A stretch of 64,000 bases of DNA from an uncultured Lachnospiraceae bacterium (GCA_910586025.1 CAJUIO010000009.1:3444-67443), one strand, 5' to 3'; positions 44,533-54,202 are shown, numbered from the stretch's first letter. Numbers and translations are program-made. The notes: a model not told the origin generated them from the letters alone.

Positions 44533-45629
44533 GAATTCTGATTTCCTTTCTCTTTTTTCCTGCGGATCTCCAATAAAGATTCCATAAACGGCGCCCTTGC
44601 AATTCCGTATTCCGTCACAATCGCGGTGATCAGGTCGTGATCCGTCACGTCAAAGGCCGGATTAAACACCTTGACCCCCTCCGGAGCCATCCGCTCCTTA
44701 TACCACATTTCCGTCACCTCCCGGGCCGGGCGCTGCTCGATCTCTATCTGCTCTCCCGTCGGGGTATCATAGTCAATGGTGGAGGTGGGGGCACACACAT
44801 AGAAGGGAACGCCGTACCGCTTTGCCACGGCTGCAACAACCGAGGTTCCGATCTTGTTGGCGGCATCCCCGTTGGCAGCCACCCGGTCACAGCCCACAAA
44901 CACGGCGTTGACCCAGCCGTTCTTCATCACCATGGCGGACATATTGTCGCAGATCAGCGTCACATCCACCCCGGATGCATGAAGCTCGTAGGCGGTCAGC
45001 CTTGCTCCCTGAAGAAGGGGTCTGGTCTCGTCCGCAAACACTCGAAAATGGTAGCCTCTCTCCTGTCCAAGATAAATGGGAGCCGTGGCTGTCCCGTATT
45101 TGCTGGTGGCAAGCTGTCCCGCATTACAGTGGGTCAGGATTCCGTCTCCCGGCTTTACAAGGCTTAACCCAAACTCTCCGATGGTCTTGCAGACCCAGGT
45201 ATCCTCCTCCTTGATGGCAACAGCCTCTCTGTGCAGCAGCTCCACCACCTCCTTTACCGGCTTTCCCTCTTCCCTTCCCGCCTTCAGGCACAGAGCCTCC
45301 ATCCGGTTCAGCGCCCAGGAAAGATTCACCGCCGTAGGGCGGGCGGAATTCAGATAATCCTTCTGCTCTCTGAATTTCCCGTAAAATTTCTCAAAGTCAG
45401 TCTCCCCCACGAACGCCTTTGAGAGAACATAAATACCAAAGGCTGCCGCAACCCCGATTGCGGGGGCTCCCCGAACCTTCAGCAGATAAATGGCATCCCA
45501 GATCTCCTTTGCCGTATGAAGGCTTATGATTTCGGTCGTTCCCGGCAGTTTGGTCTGGTCAATGATAACGACACTGCTGTCATTATCATCAAGTTCCACG
45601 GTTTCATACTCCATAATATTTTTGTTCAT
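44529..45629 (-). CDS. mtnA: S-methyl-5-thioribose-1-phosphate isomerase
   Basis: The 366-residue enzyme starts MNKNIMEYETVELDDNDSSV, has LLKVRGAPAIGVAAAFG, the catalytic-Cys region THCNAGQLATSKYGTA and the Asp motif CDRVAANGDAANKIGT. It converts 5-methylthioribose (or 5-deoxyribose) 1-phosphate to the ribulose form. GGAGG precedes the ATG, which overlaps the stop of the small upstream gene (ATGA). The next gene is a class II aldolase. No MtnB, MtnC or MtnD is seen, pointing to a DHAP shunt rather than the full methionine salvage pathway. Confidence 0.93.
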   Translation of the reverse strand: MNKNIMEYETVELDDNDSSVVIIDQTKLPGTTEIISLHTAKEIWDAIYLLKVRGAPAIGVAAAFGIYVLSKAFVGETDFEKFYGKFREQKDYLNSARPTAVNLSWALNRMEALCLKAGREEGKPVKEVVELLHREAVAIKEEDTWVCKTIGEFGLSLVKPGDGILTHCNAGQLATSKYGTATAPIYLGQERGYHFRVFADETRPLLQGARLTAYELHASGVDVTLICDNMSAMVMKNGWVNAVFVGCDRVAANGDAANKIGTSVVAAVAKRYGVPFYVCAPTSTIDYDTPTGEQIEIEQRPAREVTEMWYKERMAPEGVKVFNPAFDVTDHDLITAIVTEYGIARAPFMESLLEIRRKKEKGNQNS

Positions 45630-45805
45630 CGCTTTCTCTCCTCCAACGTCTCCATAGTCACAAAAATAATGCATAGAAAAACAGCAAAGAAGGATACTGT
45701 GGCTTCCATCCGTCTTGTGATACGCCTGACTCTTTTCCGAAGCCTTTTTTCTCTCTTTTTTGCCAGTTTCTTTTTCATTTTTTCCTTTTTTGACGCCTCT
45801 GACAT
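45626..45805 (-). CDS. Small basic single-pass membrane protein
   Basis: The 59-residue protein starts MSEASKKEKMKKKLAKKREK, is extremely Lys/Arg-rich for about 35 residues and then has one membrane helix (VSFFAVFLCIIFVTM) before ETLEERKR. GAGGGG stands nine bases before the ATG. Its stop overlaps the mtnA start by four bases, so translation is coupled. The basic helix could bind RNA, DNA or phospholipid; function unknown. Confidence 0.6.
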   Translation of the reverse strand: MSEASKKEKMKKKLAKKREKRLRKRVRRITRRMEATVSFFAVFLCIIFVTMETLEERKR

Positions 45806-45824
45806 ATCTATTGACCCCTCAAGT

Positions 45825-46313
45825 CTACATTTCCTGACAAATATCCGCATACTCTCCCCTGCAGGCCGCAAGAAAATCTCCGGGTCTTAATTCAATCTGG
45901 GACCCGATTCTCCCGCCGCTTATGACAATTGTCTCCTGCCGTCCGGCACACTCATCCAGTCTCGTCACATACTGCTTCTTCATTCCCACAGCCGTACACC
46001 CGCCCCGGATGTAGCCCGTAATGCCGTTGATATCCTTCACAGGAATCATGGCAACAGATTTTTCTCCCACGGCTCTGGCCGCCTTCTTCAGATCCAGCTC
46101 CCGGTCAACGGGAATCACGAATACGAAATAATCTCTGCCGTTTCCCCGGGTGACAAGAGTTTTGAAGACTTTTTCATGGGGAAGAGAGAGCTTGTCCGCA
46201 ATCTGAATACCGTCAATAAACTCATCGCACTCATAGGTATAATGAGAAAAGGGGATCTTCTCCTTTTCCAGAATACGCATGGCGTTGGTCTTAATCTCTT
46301 TGCTCTTTGACAT
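45825..46313 (-). CDS. ybaK: Cys-tRNA(Pro)/Cys-tRNA(Cys) deacylase YbaK/EbsC family
   Basis: The 162-residue protein has the YbaK pattern: THAMRIL-like NAMRILEKEKIPFSHYTY, KVFKTLVTRGN, FVIPVDRELDLKKAARAVG, and the C-terminal GYIRGGCTAVGMKKQYVT. It removes Cys mischarged onto tRNA-Pro. GGAGG lies ten bases before the ATG at 46313. First gene of a probable operon leading to the small membrane protein, mtnA and the aldolase. Confidence 0.9.
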   Translation of the reverse strand: MSKSKEIKTNAMRILEKEKIPFSHYTYECDEFIDGIQIADKLSLPHEKVFKTLVTRGNGRDYFVFVIPVDRELDLKKAARAVGEKSVAMIPVKDINGITGYIRGGCTAVGMKKQYVTRLDECAGRQETIVISGGRIGSQIELRPGDFLAACRGEYADICQEM

Positions 46314-46459
46314 AATCCGTCTTCCTCCGATGTCAGGATCTTTCGTTTCCTCGATTGTAACACAGATTTGATGAGAACTCAATTTAATCGGACAAAGAAG
46401 CTTTATCCTTCCCTGCACATTGCCAAGCCCGCCCTGCTTGATTCAGTATTTTATTCGAA

Positions 46460-46880
46460 TTACAATTTCTTCTCCACCTTCTCCAATTCATCCAACAATG
46501 CTGGTCTTCTTGGATATCTCTGCTTCAATTCCTCAATTAACGACTTAGCAGTATCATTACCCTTCCATTTTATAAGCTGTGCAATATTCTTCGCTATCTT
46601 CTTATATTCTCGTCTATCCTTTGCCCGAGCACAACTCTCACTTATTTCCTTATAACACAACTCATATACCTGCTCCGGATATTTCTTCACCAAATATTTT
46701 CCATAATAAAACAAATCATACGGATTCTTCATTACATCTTCAAGCAATCTCTTCTTTTCATTCTCAGAAATAAGAATACTACGATAGCAAACAGTTCGCT
46801 TGCTTTCCTTTAATTCATCCAATAAGCTCTCGTAATTCTCATTCCATGCACTGCACTCATTATAAATGAATGGGTAGAAC
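46460..46880 (-). pseudogene. 3' fragment of a larger gene (SWIM-zinc-finger-type C-terminus)
   Basis: The leftward frame is open from the left edge of the transposase region to a stop at 46460. It includes YNECSAWNENYESLLDEL, DPYDLFYYGKYLV-like NPYDLFYYGKYLVKKY and KQRYPRRPALLDELEK. The only starts are a TTG inside the domain. The sequence resembles the helical C-terminal tail of SWIM zinc-finger proteins, but this is tentative. The gene is cut at the junction with the IS1634-type element and its 5' part was not found on the other side. Confidence 0.5.
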
Positions 46881-46982
46881 TACGATTTTTATTGAAAAAT
46901 AGGAATTTCTGGGATATAAAGCAATTGATTTTGTTTAGTGTTTACATACAATATAGGCACTAAATAAAAAGGAGTAATTCCA

Positions 46983-48702
46983 TGCCCAGAAAAGCGTCCG
47001 GTGATCCCAAGGTAAAACGTGTTGAGCGCCCGCAATCGAACGGAGACATTTATATCTATGAAGTAACAACGCGATACAATCCGGAGAAAAGGTATAACGA
47101 GCATGTATCCAGTAAGTTGCTTGGCAAAAAATCCCCGGATGGAACCGGAATTCTTCCGACCAGACCACGCAAGGCCCCGGGGACGAACGAAACTGCCGCT
47201 GTCCGCAAGACAGTCGGTGCCATGGATATCCTGGAATGGATCGGCAGAGAATCCGGCATTGATGATGATATGCTCAGTTCCGCAGATATAGGCACTGCGC
47301 AAAAAGTCATCTCTATTGCAAGATTTTGGATGGCCAACCCGGATAAGTCAATCCGGCGGATCGTGGAATGGCAGATCAGCCATACACTTCCTTACCGTGA
47401 AGGGCTTTCCGGGGATACCTGTTATTCTCTGATGAAGGATCTGGGACAGGATATCTCTGTGTCTCAGAAGTATTTCCAGTATCGTGCGTCGCACGCAGTC
47501 TCAAGGTCGTCCGTTGCTGTCGACAGCACCACGATTTCATCGTATTCGGAATATCTTAACGATGTCCGGTTCGGCTACAACAAGGATGGAAATGGCCTCG
47601 CCACCGTGAAGATGCTTACGCTTTTTTGCCCGAATGACCACCAGCCGATCGCTTTTTCACGGCAGCCCGGAAACATACCGGATGTCATCTCTGTCCTGAA
47701 TGCCCTCAGGCAGCTTTCCGTTCTCGGGATGGACAGGCCCCTCCTGGTTCTTGATGGCGGCTTCTTTTTGGAAGACAACATCCTGGCTTTCGTGCATTCA
47801 CACACAAAGTTTCTCATGCGAGGACAGCTGGACGGGAAATGGATATTTCCCGAGCTGCAGGCTATAGCGCCTCAGATTGAAAGACCGTCCAATGCATGGC
47901 AGGATTCCCCGGAAATGTATTGCATGACCAGGAGGATCAGCCACCAGTTCACCTGTGAACGACAGCGTACACGCGGCGGTGTGGCAAAGGGCAGCATTAC
48001 TGTTGAGGAACACCGCCTGTACCTGCATTTCATTCTGGATACAGGCAGGGCCAGGCTCGAAACGGCCGTCCTGATAAAGGAGATCCAACATGTGAAGCGG
48101 CAGCTGGCCAACGGCGTGGAACTGTCCCTGCTGACGAAGTCAGAACGTCGGATCGCTGACCGTTTCCTGACCCAAAAGACGATAAGGGGCCGTCTGACTG
48201 TGACGCTGAACGATAAAACAATCATGGATGAGACCCGTTATTACAAATACTTCGTACTCGTTTCTAATGAAAAAATGGACGCTTTCCCTACACTAGGGAA
48301 TACCGGCTTCGGGAGTTGACACAAGAGGGTTTCCGCATCGACAAACAGTATAATGACGCCCACATAACAAGATCCAAAACAACCGAATCGCTTGAAGGCC
48401 GATTTTTCTGCTAGTTTGTCGCATATGGTTATGAAGTGTTTTTTCAGAAGGAACTGAACTGCGTAAAAAGCTCCTTGGCAGTTCCCACTGGGGATCCGTC
48501 ACATGACAGTTCAGAAACCTTCAAAAAAGAAAAAGCACTTCTTAATTGGTTGAAGGGTATGTCCGTGGCAAAACTGTTTGACTGGTTTGATGCCGTTCAG
48601 GAAACGACTGTCAATACAAATATAGGCAAAGCACGTTGGAAAACAGAAACTATCGAACGTGGCCGGCTGTTCCTGACGAAGCTGGGTGTACTCGGGGGCT
48701 GA
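46983..48702 (+). mobile_element. IS1634-type transposase, frameshifted and interrupted
   Basis: The 445-codon first frame starts MPRKASGDPKVKRVERPQSN and contains DDE-type motifs VAVDSTTISSY, LLVLDGGFFLEDN and the late DETRYYKYFVLVSN. Near 48290 the frame shifts; the next frame (EYRLRELTQEGFRIDKQYND) runs to an amber codon at about 48411-48413 within GRFFC-stop-FVAYGYE, after which the C-terminus (VAKLFDWFDAVQETTVNTN) reads open to 48702. A full element would be 560 or so residues, so it is nearly complete but dead. No clean terminal repeats could be defined. Confidence 0.8.
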
Positions 48703-48876
48703 TTATTGAGTGACTATAATTCGGATTTTGGGATATAATTTTTATTTTGGTATGACTCTTCAGACTTCCTGATTCGTTGATAATTAATTACAGCAAGGTC
48801 TTCTACAAAAATGTCATATCCGGTCATTATCTGTATATAATTTGGCCAGTAAATATTAAATTTATAGGAAAGACAA

Positions 48877-49938
48877 TTATGATAACTGTTTTAATAATTC
48901 CGAAAAAAATATGTATTCTTTCTCTTTATTTTGCCTCACATATGTATACAGTTTCATTAGATATAAATATCTTTTTTCTCTTTTCAAATAACAACATTTT
49001 ATATAAGACATACATACACTGTAAGTATCTTCAATAAGCCCATCCAACATTGTGAATAACTTTTCCCCAGCGTCAAATAAGCATTTTTCTCTTAAGTAAA
49101 TGAGCCTAAGTTTCATGACTTTTTTATGATTATGCATTACAAAAAAAGACTGCCTCCCAAAAGGGCTACCATGTTCAGATTCCAGCAAATAATCTAAATG
49201 TTTTATCATGATATCGTAAACTTGAATTCCCCATTTATGTTGCAAAGTTTCTTCATGTCCCATGTCATCCATCCGGGTACACCAGTTTTCTGTTTTGTTT
49301 CCGTTCAGGTAATCTGATAAGGATTTTTTTATTCGTTCAATTATTTCATCCTTTTTTTCACTAAGAAATTTTATCTTTATCCTGTGGCGCAAAAAGTCGT
49401 ACCGATAAAATTGAAAACAAAAATAATCTTCAATGAATCTCTCTCCCTTGGCCTTATTAATGTATTTTTTATCTTTTATACTACTAATTGCTGCTAAGAC
49501 TTCTTCCATATCACACGCTTCGAACGAATACTTTCCACTGGCAAAATGATCTGCGCAATAATATATGTTCTTTCCCAAATCATACCCAAATATAAAAAGT
49601 TGATGCAATCCGCTGTCTGACTGATATAAATTTACCATTGACTTTTCTACATACGCTGATACATAGTATCCATTATCAATCATTTTGCAAATGAATTCTT
49701 TATAAGACGAATAGCAACTGATTACATTATAATCAATTTCACCATAGTTTATAAAAGGGCAGTTGTATGCGTCAAAATCGAAATAATCAATCGTATACTC
49801 ATCTGTATTGAATAGCTGGATAAAATTACAATAAATCCATCCTTCCATCTCGCTATGCGTCTGCAAAATGGCAAGGGCATTACTTGTTGATGGATAGCAA
49901 TTTACAATTGGATATTCAACGTCTAAAATCCGATTCAT
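48877..49938 (-). CDS. C39/BtrH-like papain-fold protein of cluster B
   Basis: The 353-residue soluble protein starts MNRILDVEYPIVNCYPSTSN. The first 150 residues have the pattern of BtrH N-terminal and C39-type cysteine-peptidase-like domains: Cys14 in NCYPSTSNALAIL, then NGYYVSAYVE, His112 in LHQLFIFGYD and Asp130 in YYCADHFASGKYS, candidate triad residues. The rest is helical. Such proteins occur in peptide and NRPS biosynthetic clusters, where related domains act as acyltransferases or leader-processing enzymes; activity here is inferred. It is AT-rich and lies 28 bp after the ABC genes, as the last gene of cluster B. Confidence 0.6.
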   Translation of the reverse strand: MNRILDVEYPIVNCYPSTSNALAILQTHSEMEGWIYCNFIQLFNTDEYTIDYFDFDAYNCPFINYGEIDYNVISCYSSYKEFICKMIDNGYYVSAYVEKSMVNLYQSDSGLHQLFIFGYDLGKNIYYCADHFASGKYSFEACDMEEVLAAISSIKDKKYINKAKGERFIEDYFCFQFYRYDFLRHRIKIKFLSEKKDEIIERIKKSLSDYLNGNKTENWCTRMDDMGHEETLQHKWGIQVYDIMIKHLDYLLESEHGSPFGRQSFFVMHNHKKVMKLRLIYLREKCLFDAGEKLFTMLDGLIEDTYSVCMSYIKCCYLKREKRYLYLMKLYTYVRQNKEKEYIFFSELLKQLS

Positions 49939-49966
49939 TCTTCGTCTTTCCTTTCGCTAGACCCCA

Positions 49967-51802
49967 TCACATATTGGTATAATACTGCGCTTGGGCTTCC
50001 CACATCTTCCTGTATCCTCCTTCCTGTCCAACCAGCTCCTTATGTGTTCCCCGTTCCGCTAAGCGGCCATTTTCCATGACAATGATGTCATCACAAAACT
50101 GGCACGATGCAAGCCGGTGGGAAATATATATAACCCCCTTAGAGCCTGTGAGGCCGGAAAAATCTGTGTAAATCCGATATTCTGACACAGGGTCCAGGGC
50201 TGCGGCCGGTTCATCAAGCACAACCAGCGGCGCATCCTTATATACCGCCCTGGCAATGGCCGTTTTTTGTGCCTCTCCCCCCGAAAGCTCCACTCCGTCA
50301 TCTGTATATTCACGGTACAGCATTGTCCTGATTCCGTTCTCATGGGCTTTGATCCAATGTGGCATTCCTGCTTTTTTCAGGGCACTTTCCACACATTCAT
50401 CGTTATAATCCTCCCGGCAGGCTACTACGTTCCCCATCGGGAAAGATAAGATAGTAAAATCCTGGAAGACTACTGCCAGCAGATCCCAGTACTCACTTTC
50501 CTTATAATCCCATATGTCTATGCCGTTCAGCCTGATTACCCCTTCATCCGGGCGGTACAGACGGCACAGGAGGTTGACCAGGGTGGTTTTCCCACTGCCG
50601 TTTCGCCCGACCAAAGCCGTCTTTTTATCCCCCTGGATCGAAAGGCTCAGGCAGTCGATCGCCTTTGCGCTTGCCCCGGGATAGGTAAATGTGACTTTCT
50701 CAAATTCAATTGTCTGCACTTCTTTCGGTGTTGACACCCGACTTTCCTTTTTTGCGCCATCGTCCCTTTCTGCACCCAGCTCCAGGTAGTCAAGCGTACT
50801 GGCAAGCCTCTGCATATCTACCTTCATCTCAGCATAAATCTGGAAAAATGCGGTCAGGCTCTCCGCCATCTGGTAGATTGCCCGGGACGACTGGATCACG
50901 GAGCCTACGCTGATCTCTCCCAGGAATGCCCAGAAGGTGGCCGCCCCAAGGGAAAGGCCATACAGGATCCCCGAAGCCCCCCCTTTTATCACCCCTCCTG
51001 CCGCATTCAGGCCGGACAGCCCGATTGCCCTTGCACGGACTTTTTCCTTTTCCTCCTCTATGGTTGGCCCAATCAGGTCTGACACCTTATAGAGCAGCAG
51101 CTCTTTCATGTCTCTGTAGCTGAGTGCGCCTCCCCCCTCAGAGAGATACTGGTAGCGGCTCCCTAACTCCATCTTTGTCATTGCCTCCATCGCCGTTTTC
51201 TCCCTTTTCCCATACCACTTGTCAAAAAAGACGGCAATCATTATGGACAGCATGATTGCAGCGGCAACTGTGCCGGAAAAAAGCCAGTTCCCCTGCCCTA
51301 TTGAGTCAATCAGAAGCGGCATGATAATCACTGAAGAAACCAGGAAGCCCATAAGATGCTGCCCTGCCAGCCGTATCTTTGCAGTCACCCCGAAAAAACC
51401 GCTTCCCCAGCTACGGTCAGCCTTTACCCTTCCATGTAACTCCTTTGCCTTCTCCCCTTCCATCTGGGCCAGTTCCATGTTCAGCGTCTTTTCCGCCATC
51501 AGCGTTTCAAATTTATAGGACAGGTGCTGCCCTTTTATATTAATTTTCTTATCACTCCATACCTGGGCCAGATGAATCAGGAAAACGCACAGCACCCCTG
51601 CAAAAGCCATCCCAGTGATGTTTCCGGCATTCCTGTCCTCCGTAAGATTGTTTATCACCTGCGAGAGGACTACGACAGGCGCATAGCCGAAAAGAGTCTT
51701 TAACAGCCCATCCAAAACGGACAGGGGAATAAACTGCGGATCCATCTCCTGCAGCAGCCGCAACGACCTTTGCATGCTGTTATTGTTGTTTTTATCCTTC
51801 AT
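49967..51802 (-). CDS. ABC exporter half-transporter (cluster B, second gene)
   Basis: The 611-residue protein starts MKDKNNNNSMQRSLRLLQEM with a transmembrane domain and a C-terminal ATPase: Walker A GRNGSGKTT, signature LSGGEAQK, Walker B LVVLDEPAAALDP, H-loop SHR. GGAGG nine bases before the ATG at 51802 supports this start, which overlaps the partner's stop by 11 bases. With 51792-53603 it probably forms a heterodimeric exporter. GC content is higher than that of the flanking cluster genes. Confidence 0.88.
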   Translation of the reverse strand: MKDKNNNNSMQRSLRLLQEMDPQFIPLSVLDGLLKTLFGYAPVVVLSQVINNLTEDRNAGNITGMAFAGVLCVFLIHLAQVWSDKKINIKGQHLSYKFETLMAEKTLNMELAQMEGEKAKELHGRVKADRSWGSGFFGVTAKIRLAGQHLMGFLVSSVIIMPLLIDSIGQGNWLFSGTVAAAIMLSIMIAVFFDKWYGKREKTAMEAMTKMELGSRYQYLSEGGGALSYRDMKELLLYKVSDLIGPTIEEEKEKVRARAIGLSGLNAAGGVIKGGASGILYGLSLGAATFWAFLGEISVGSVIQSSRAIYQMAESLTAFFQIYAEMKVDMQRLASTLDYLELGAERDDGAKKESRVSTPKEVQTIEFEKVTFTYPGASAKAIDCLSLSIQGDKKTALVGRNGSGKTTLVNLLCRLYRPDEGVIRLNGIDIWDYKESEYWDLLAVVFQDFTILSFPMGNVVACREDYNDECVESALKKAGMPHWIKAHENGIRTMLYREYTDDGVELSGGEAQKTAIARAVYKDAPLVVLDEPAAALDPVSEYRIYTDFSGLTGSKGVIYISHRLASCQFCDDIIVMENGRLAERGTHKELVGQEGGYRKMWEAQAQYYTNM

Positions 51803-53603
51803 CGCTTTTCTCCTCCCGATAATACTTGCTTTGCATTTCAAATAATTCTGCATATTTTCCGCCCAAAGCAATCAACTCATCATGCGTCCCTTCCTCCAGG
51901 ATGCGTCCCCCTTCAAGAAAAATTATTCTGGTAAGGAACCGCATGCTGGCGAGCCTGTGCGAAATATAAAGGCATGTCCTGTCCCCACACAGGCTATGGA
52001 AGCTTTCATAAGTCTCGCTCTCAGCTATCGCATCCAGCGCCGAAGTCGGCTCATCCAAAATCCATAGGGCGGACTGCTCCCGGTAGAGCATCCTTGCCAA
52101 TAAAATCTTTTGTTTCTGCCCTCCCGAAAGCATCAGCCCCGCAGGATCCACTGCCTTTGTCATCTGTGCCATGACCCCCATCGGATGGGCCGCTATGTCA
52201 TCGTAAATCCCCGCAAGGCGCAGGCACTGGATGACCCGGCCTGTATCCGTGTCCGCCAGGGGACGCAGGGAAACATTCTCTGCCACCGTATAGGGAAGGA
52301 TCAGGCAGTCCTGGAAAACCACCGAGATCATTTTAGCCCTTTCAGCATATGGCATCTCCTTCACCGGTGTCCCGTTGATCAGAACCTGGCCTGACTGGGG
52401 CGTATATAATCCGCACAGGAGCTTGACCAAGGTTGTCTTCCCCGCGCCATTTACTCCTGCAAGCGCCACTTTTTCCCCGGCCCTTATGGTCAAATTGAAG
52501 TGTTCTATCACATTTCTGCCGTCCCCATAGGAAAAGCATACATCCCTAAATTCCACTGCAGCCTTTTCTCCCCCTCCTTCCCGAAGCCCGTCGTCGCCCT
52601 CTCTTTTTCCTTCCTGTGCGCCATCAAGATACTCCCTGACTGCCTGTACCCCCCTGCACCCTAACTGCAGAACCCCATAGCTGTTGACACAGGTCGTGAT
52701 AAAATTTGAAAACTGGCTGGCCGCGCCGAAATACAGCACAAACCCGCCTGCTGTAATCTCCCCTTTGCATACCTTATCGATCAAGTAAGCAAACATCACT
52801 CCACCGCGGAAGAGCATGGTTATAGCCGCCGTAATCTGGTTCCCCATAAGCCGTCTCTGGAAATCAGCGTTAATCTCCCACAGTTTTGCAAGGCTCTGGT
52901 CCATGGCTTTGCACAGCCAGTCTTTCATATGGTACAGACGCACATCCTTGCCAATCCTGGGAGACTGGAACGCATTGATAAAGTAATAGTACCTTCTCAT
53001 TTCCGCTGACTGCTCACCCATTCTCATTTCATTTGCATGCTCCGCCCGGTTCAGCATGATGTAATTGATGGCAGAAAGAGCCAGCAGAAATATCACCAGG
53101 CGCAGATCCAATGCAGCCAATAAGCCTGAAAACAACGCAAAGCTCAGAATACAAACCACAAGATCCATCGCCCCTTCAAGCACCTGCCGTATATCAGCCC
53201 CCCACAGGCAGACTTGTCTGGCCTTTTCATATGCATTCTGCCCTTCCCCGCTCTCTGTATAGGCATAATCCGCATCCATCCGTCTTAAAAAAACGCCGTA
53301 CAGCATACTCCGGCCAATGAATAACTGCCGCATCCCTCTGCCCGACTGGGCTCCCGACTGAACCGTTGACGCAATCAGGTAGGCAGCCATGATTCCCAGG
53401 AGCAAACCGAACTGGCCTGCGGACATCCCGTTTTCCACCAGAGACACTGCACAGGACGGCAGATACACCATGGCCGCCGATGCCATGACCGAACTGACCA
53501 TACATAGAACAAGAAGCAGGATAAGGAACGGATCCTCCCTGGCAATTGTTGACAGGAGATAAAAAATCCCTTTCCATAATGGCTCTTTTCTCTTTTCACT
53601 CAT
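51792..53603 (-). CDS. ABC exporter half-transporter (cluster B, first gene)
   Basis: The 603-residue protein begins MSEKRKEPLWKGIFYLLSTI, has six predicted membrane helices, and an ATPase with Walker A GVNGAGKTT, signature LSGGQKQK, Walker B LWILDEPTSALDA and SHR. The order, sizes and layout repeat cluster A, though the sequences are diverged and this pair is more GC-rich. Export of a peptide or lipid-like product is likely; no peptidase domain is fused. Confidence 0.88.
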   Translation of the reverse strand: MSEKRKEPLWKGIFYLLSTIAREDPFLILLLVLCMVSSVMASAAMVYLPSCAVSLVENGMSAGQFGLLLGIMAAYLIASTVQSGAQSGRGMRQLFIGRSMLYGVFLRRMDADYAYTESGEGQNAYEKARQVCLWGADIRQVLEGAMDLVVCILSFALFSGLLAALDLRLVIFLLALSAINYIMLNRAEHANEMRMGEQSAEMRRYYYFINAFQSPRIGKDVRLYHMKDWLCKAMDQSLAKLWEINADFQRRLMGNQITAAITMLFRGGVMFAYLIDKVCKGEITAGGFVLYFGAASQFSNFITTCVNSYGVLQLGCRGVQAVREYLDGAQEGKREGDDGLREGGGEKAAVEFRDVCFSYGDGRNVIEHFNLTIRAGEKVALAGVNGAGKTTLVKLLCGLYTPQSGQVLINGTPVKEMPYAERAKMISVVFQDCLILPYTVAENVSLRPLADTDTGRVIQCLRLAGIYDDIAAHPMGVMAQMTKAVDPAGLMLSGGQKQKILLARMLYREQSALWILDEPTSALDAIAESETYESFHSLCGDRTCLYISHRLASMRFLTRIIFLEGGRILEEGTHDELIALGGKYAELFEMQSKYYREEKSDEG

Positions 53604-53671
53604 TTATCTTTCCTCCTTTTACGATTTCTATGGGAAAATCACTTGGCTTGCAGCGTCACAAATAACTTTAT

Positions 53672-54058
53672 CTAGGAATCTAATTTCATGAAATCCCGAC
53701 ATTTCATAACAAAATTATAATACTCTTCACTTCTGGAATCTTTTTTATAAGATTTAATAGAGTTATCTATATTTTTCCACATTGAATAGCAACATACCTT
53801 TGCAAAACAACAAATATCACATTTCGGACAGGAAGGAACCAAAAAACCATCCTTATGTATCCTTAACAATTTTTCAACTTCGTCTTTATATACATTGCTT
53901 TTATCCAAACTTTCTATAAAATCCTTAATATCAGTAGGGCTTACTTTTTCTTCCAACGCTTTAAGAATCATCATATCTATATTTGCAGTATGCTCCGAAA
54001 CCCGAGCATTTTTATTATATATTTCTAAATAATGCATAGCCATATCATATTTTTTCAA
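53672..54058 (-). CDS. Cysteine-cluster protein of cluster B (SPASM-like tail)
   Basis: The frame has only a TTG at 54058 as start and is open without a start codon up to a stop at 54131-54133; the part upstream of the TTG (YLYNPYLFTAYLALYLKKY) reads like a helical repeat, so the true gene may be 5'-truncated. The 128-residue product ends with SCPKCDICCFAKVCCYS, a CxxC-xx-C pattern like the Fe-S binding SPASM tails of radical-SAM peptide maturases. No radical SAM core is present. It is directly upstream of the two ABC genes. Confidence 0.45.
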   Translation of the reverse strand: MKKYDMAMHYLEIYNKNARVSEHTANIDMMILKALEEKVSPTDIKDFIESLDKSNVYKDEVEKLLRIHKDGFLVPSCPKCDICCFAKVCCYSMWKNIDNSIKSYKKDSRSEEYYNFVMKCRDFMKLDS

Positions 54059-54150
54059 ATATAGCGCAAGATACGCTGTGAATAGGTAAGGGTTATATAA
54101 ATAAGGTGCATCAGTACCATTTTTAGTATATCACTTTCCCTATAGGCTCC

Positions 54151-54202
54151 GTAAATATCACATTCCTACATTAAGTGTTATTTTTCTATCATTTTGAAAC
54201 TT
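54151..54202 (-). promoter_or_regulatory. Upstream block shared with cluster A (copy B)
   Basis: This matches 10334-10372 and 10401-10415 with a 28-base gap. It is the only clear similarity outside the exporters between the two islands and sits at the same place relative to the leading gene. The interval 54134-54431 has no gene apart from short broken frames. Confidence 0.5.

Noticed and set aside
48703..48876. Small rightward frame after the IS1634-type element
   Set aside because: It is AT-rich without a ribosome binding site and partly antisense to the 353-residue gene; nothing gene-like was seen.
53672..54058. Complete radical SAM/SPASM peptide maturase
   Set aside because: Only the cysteine-rich tail is present; no CxxxCxxC radical SAM motif lies upstream, and the frame closes at 54131.
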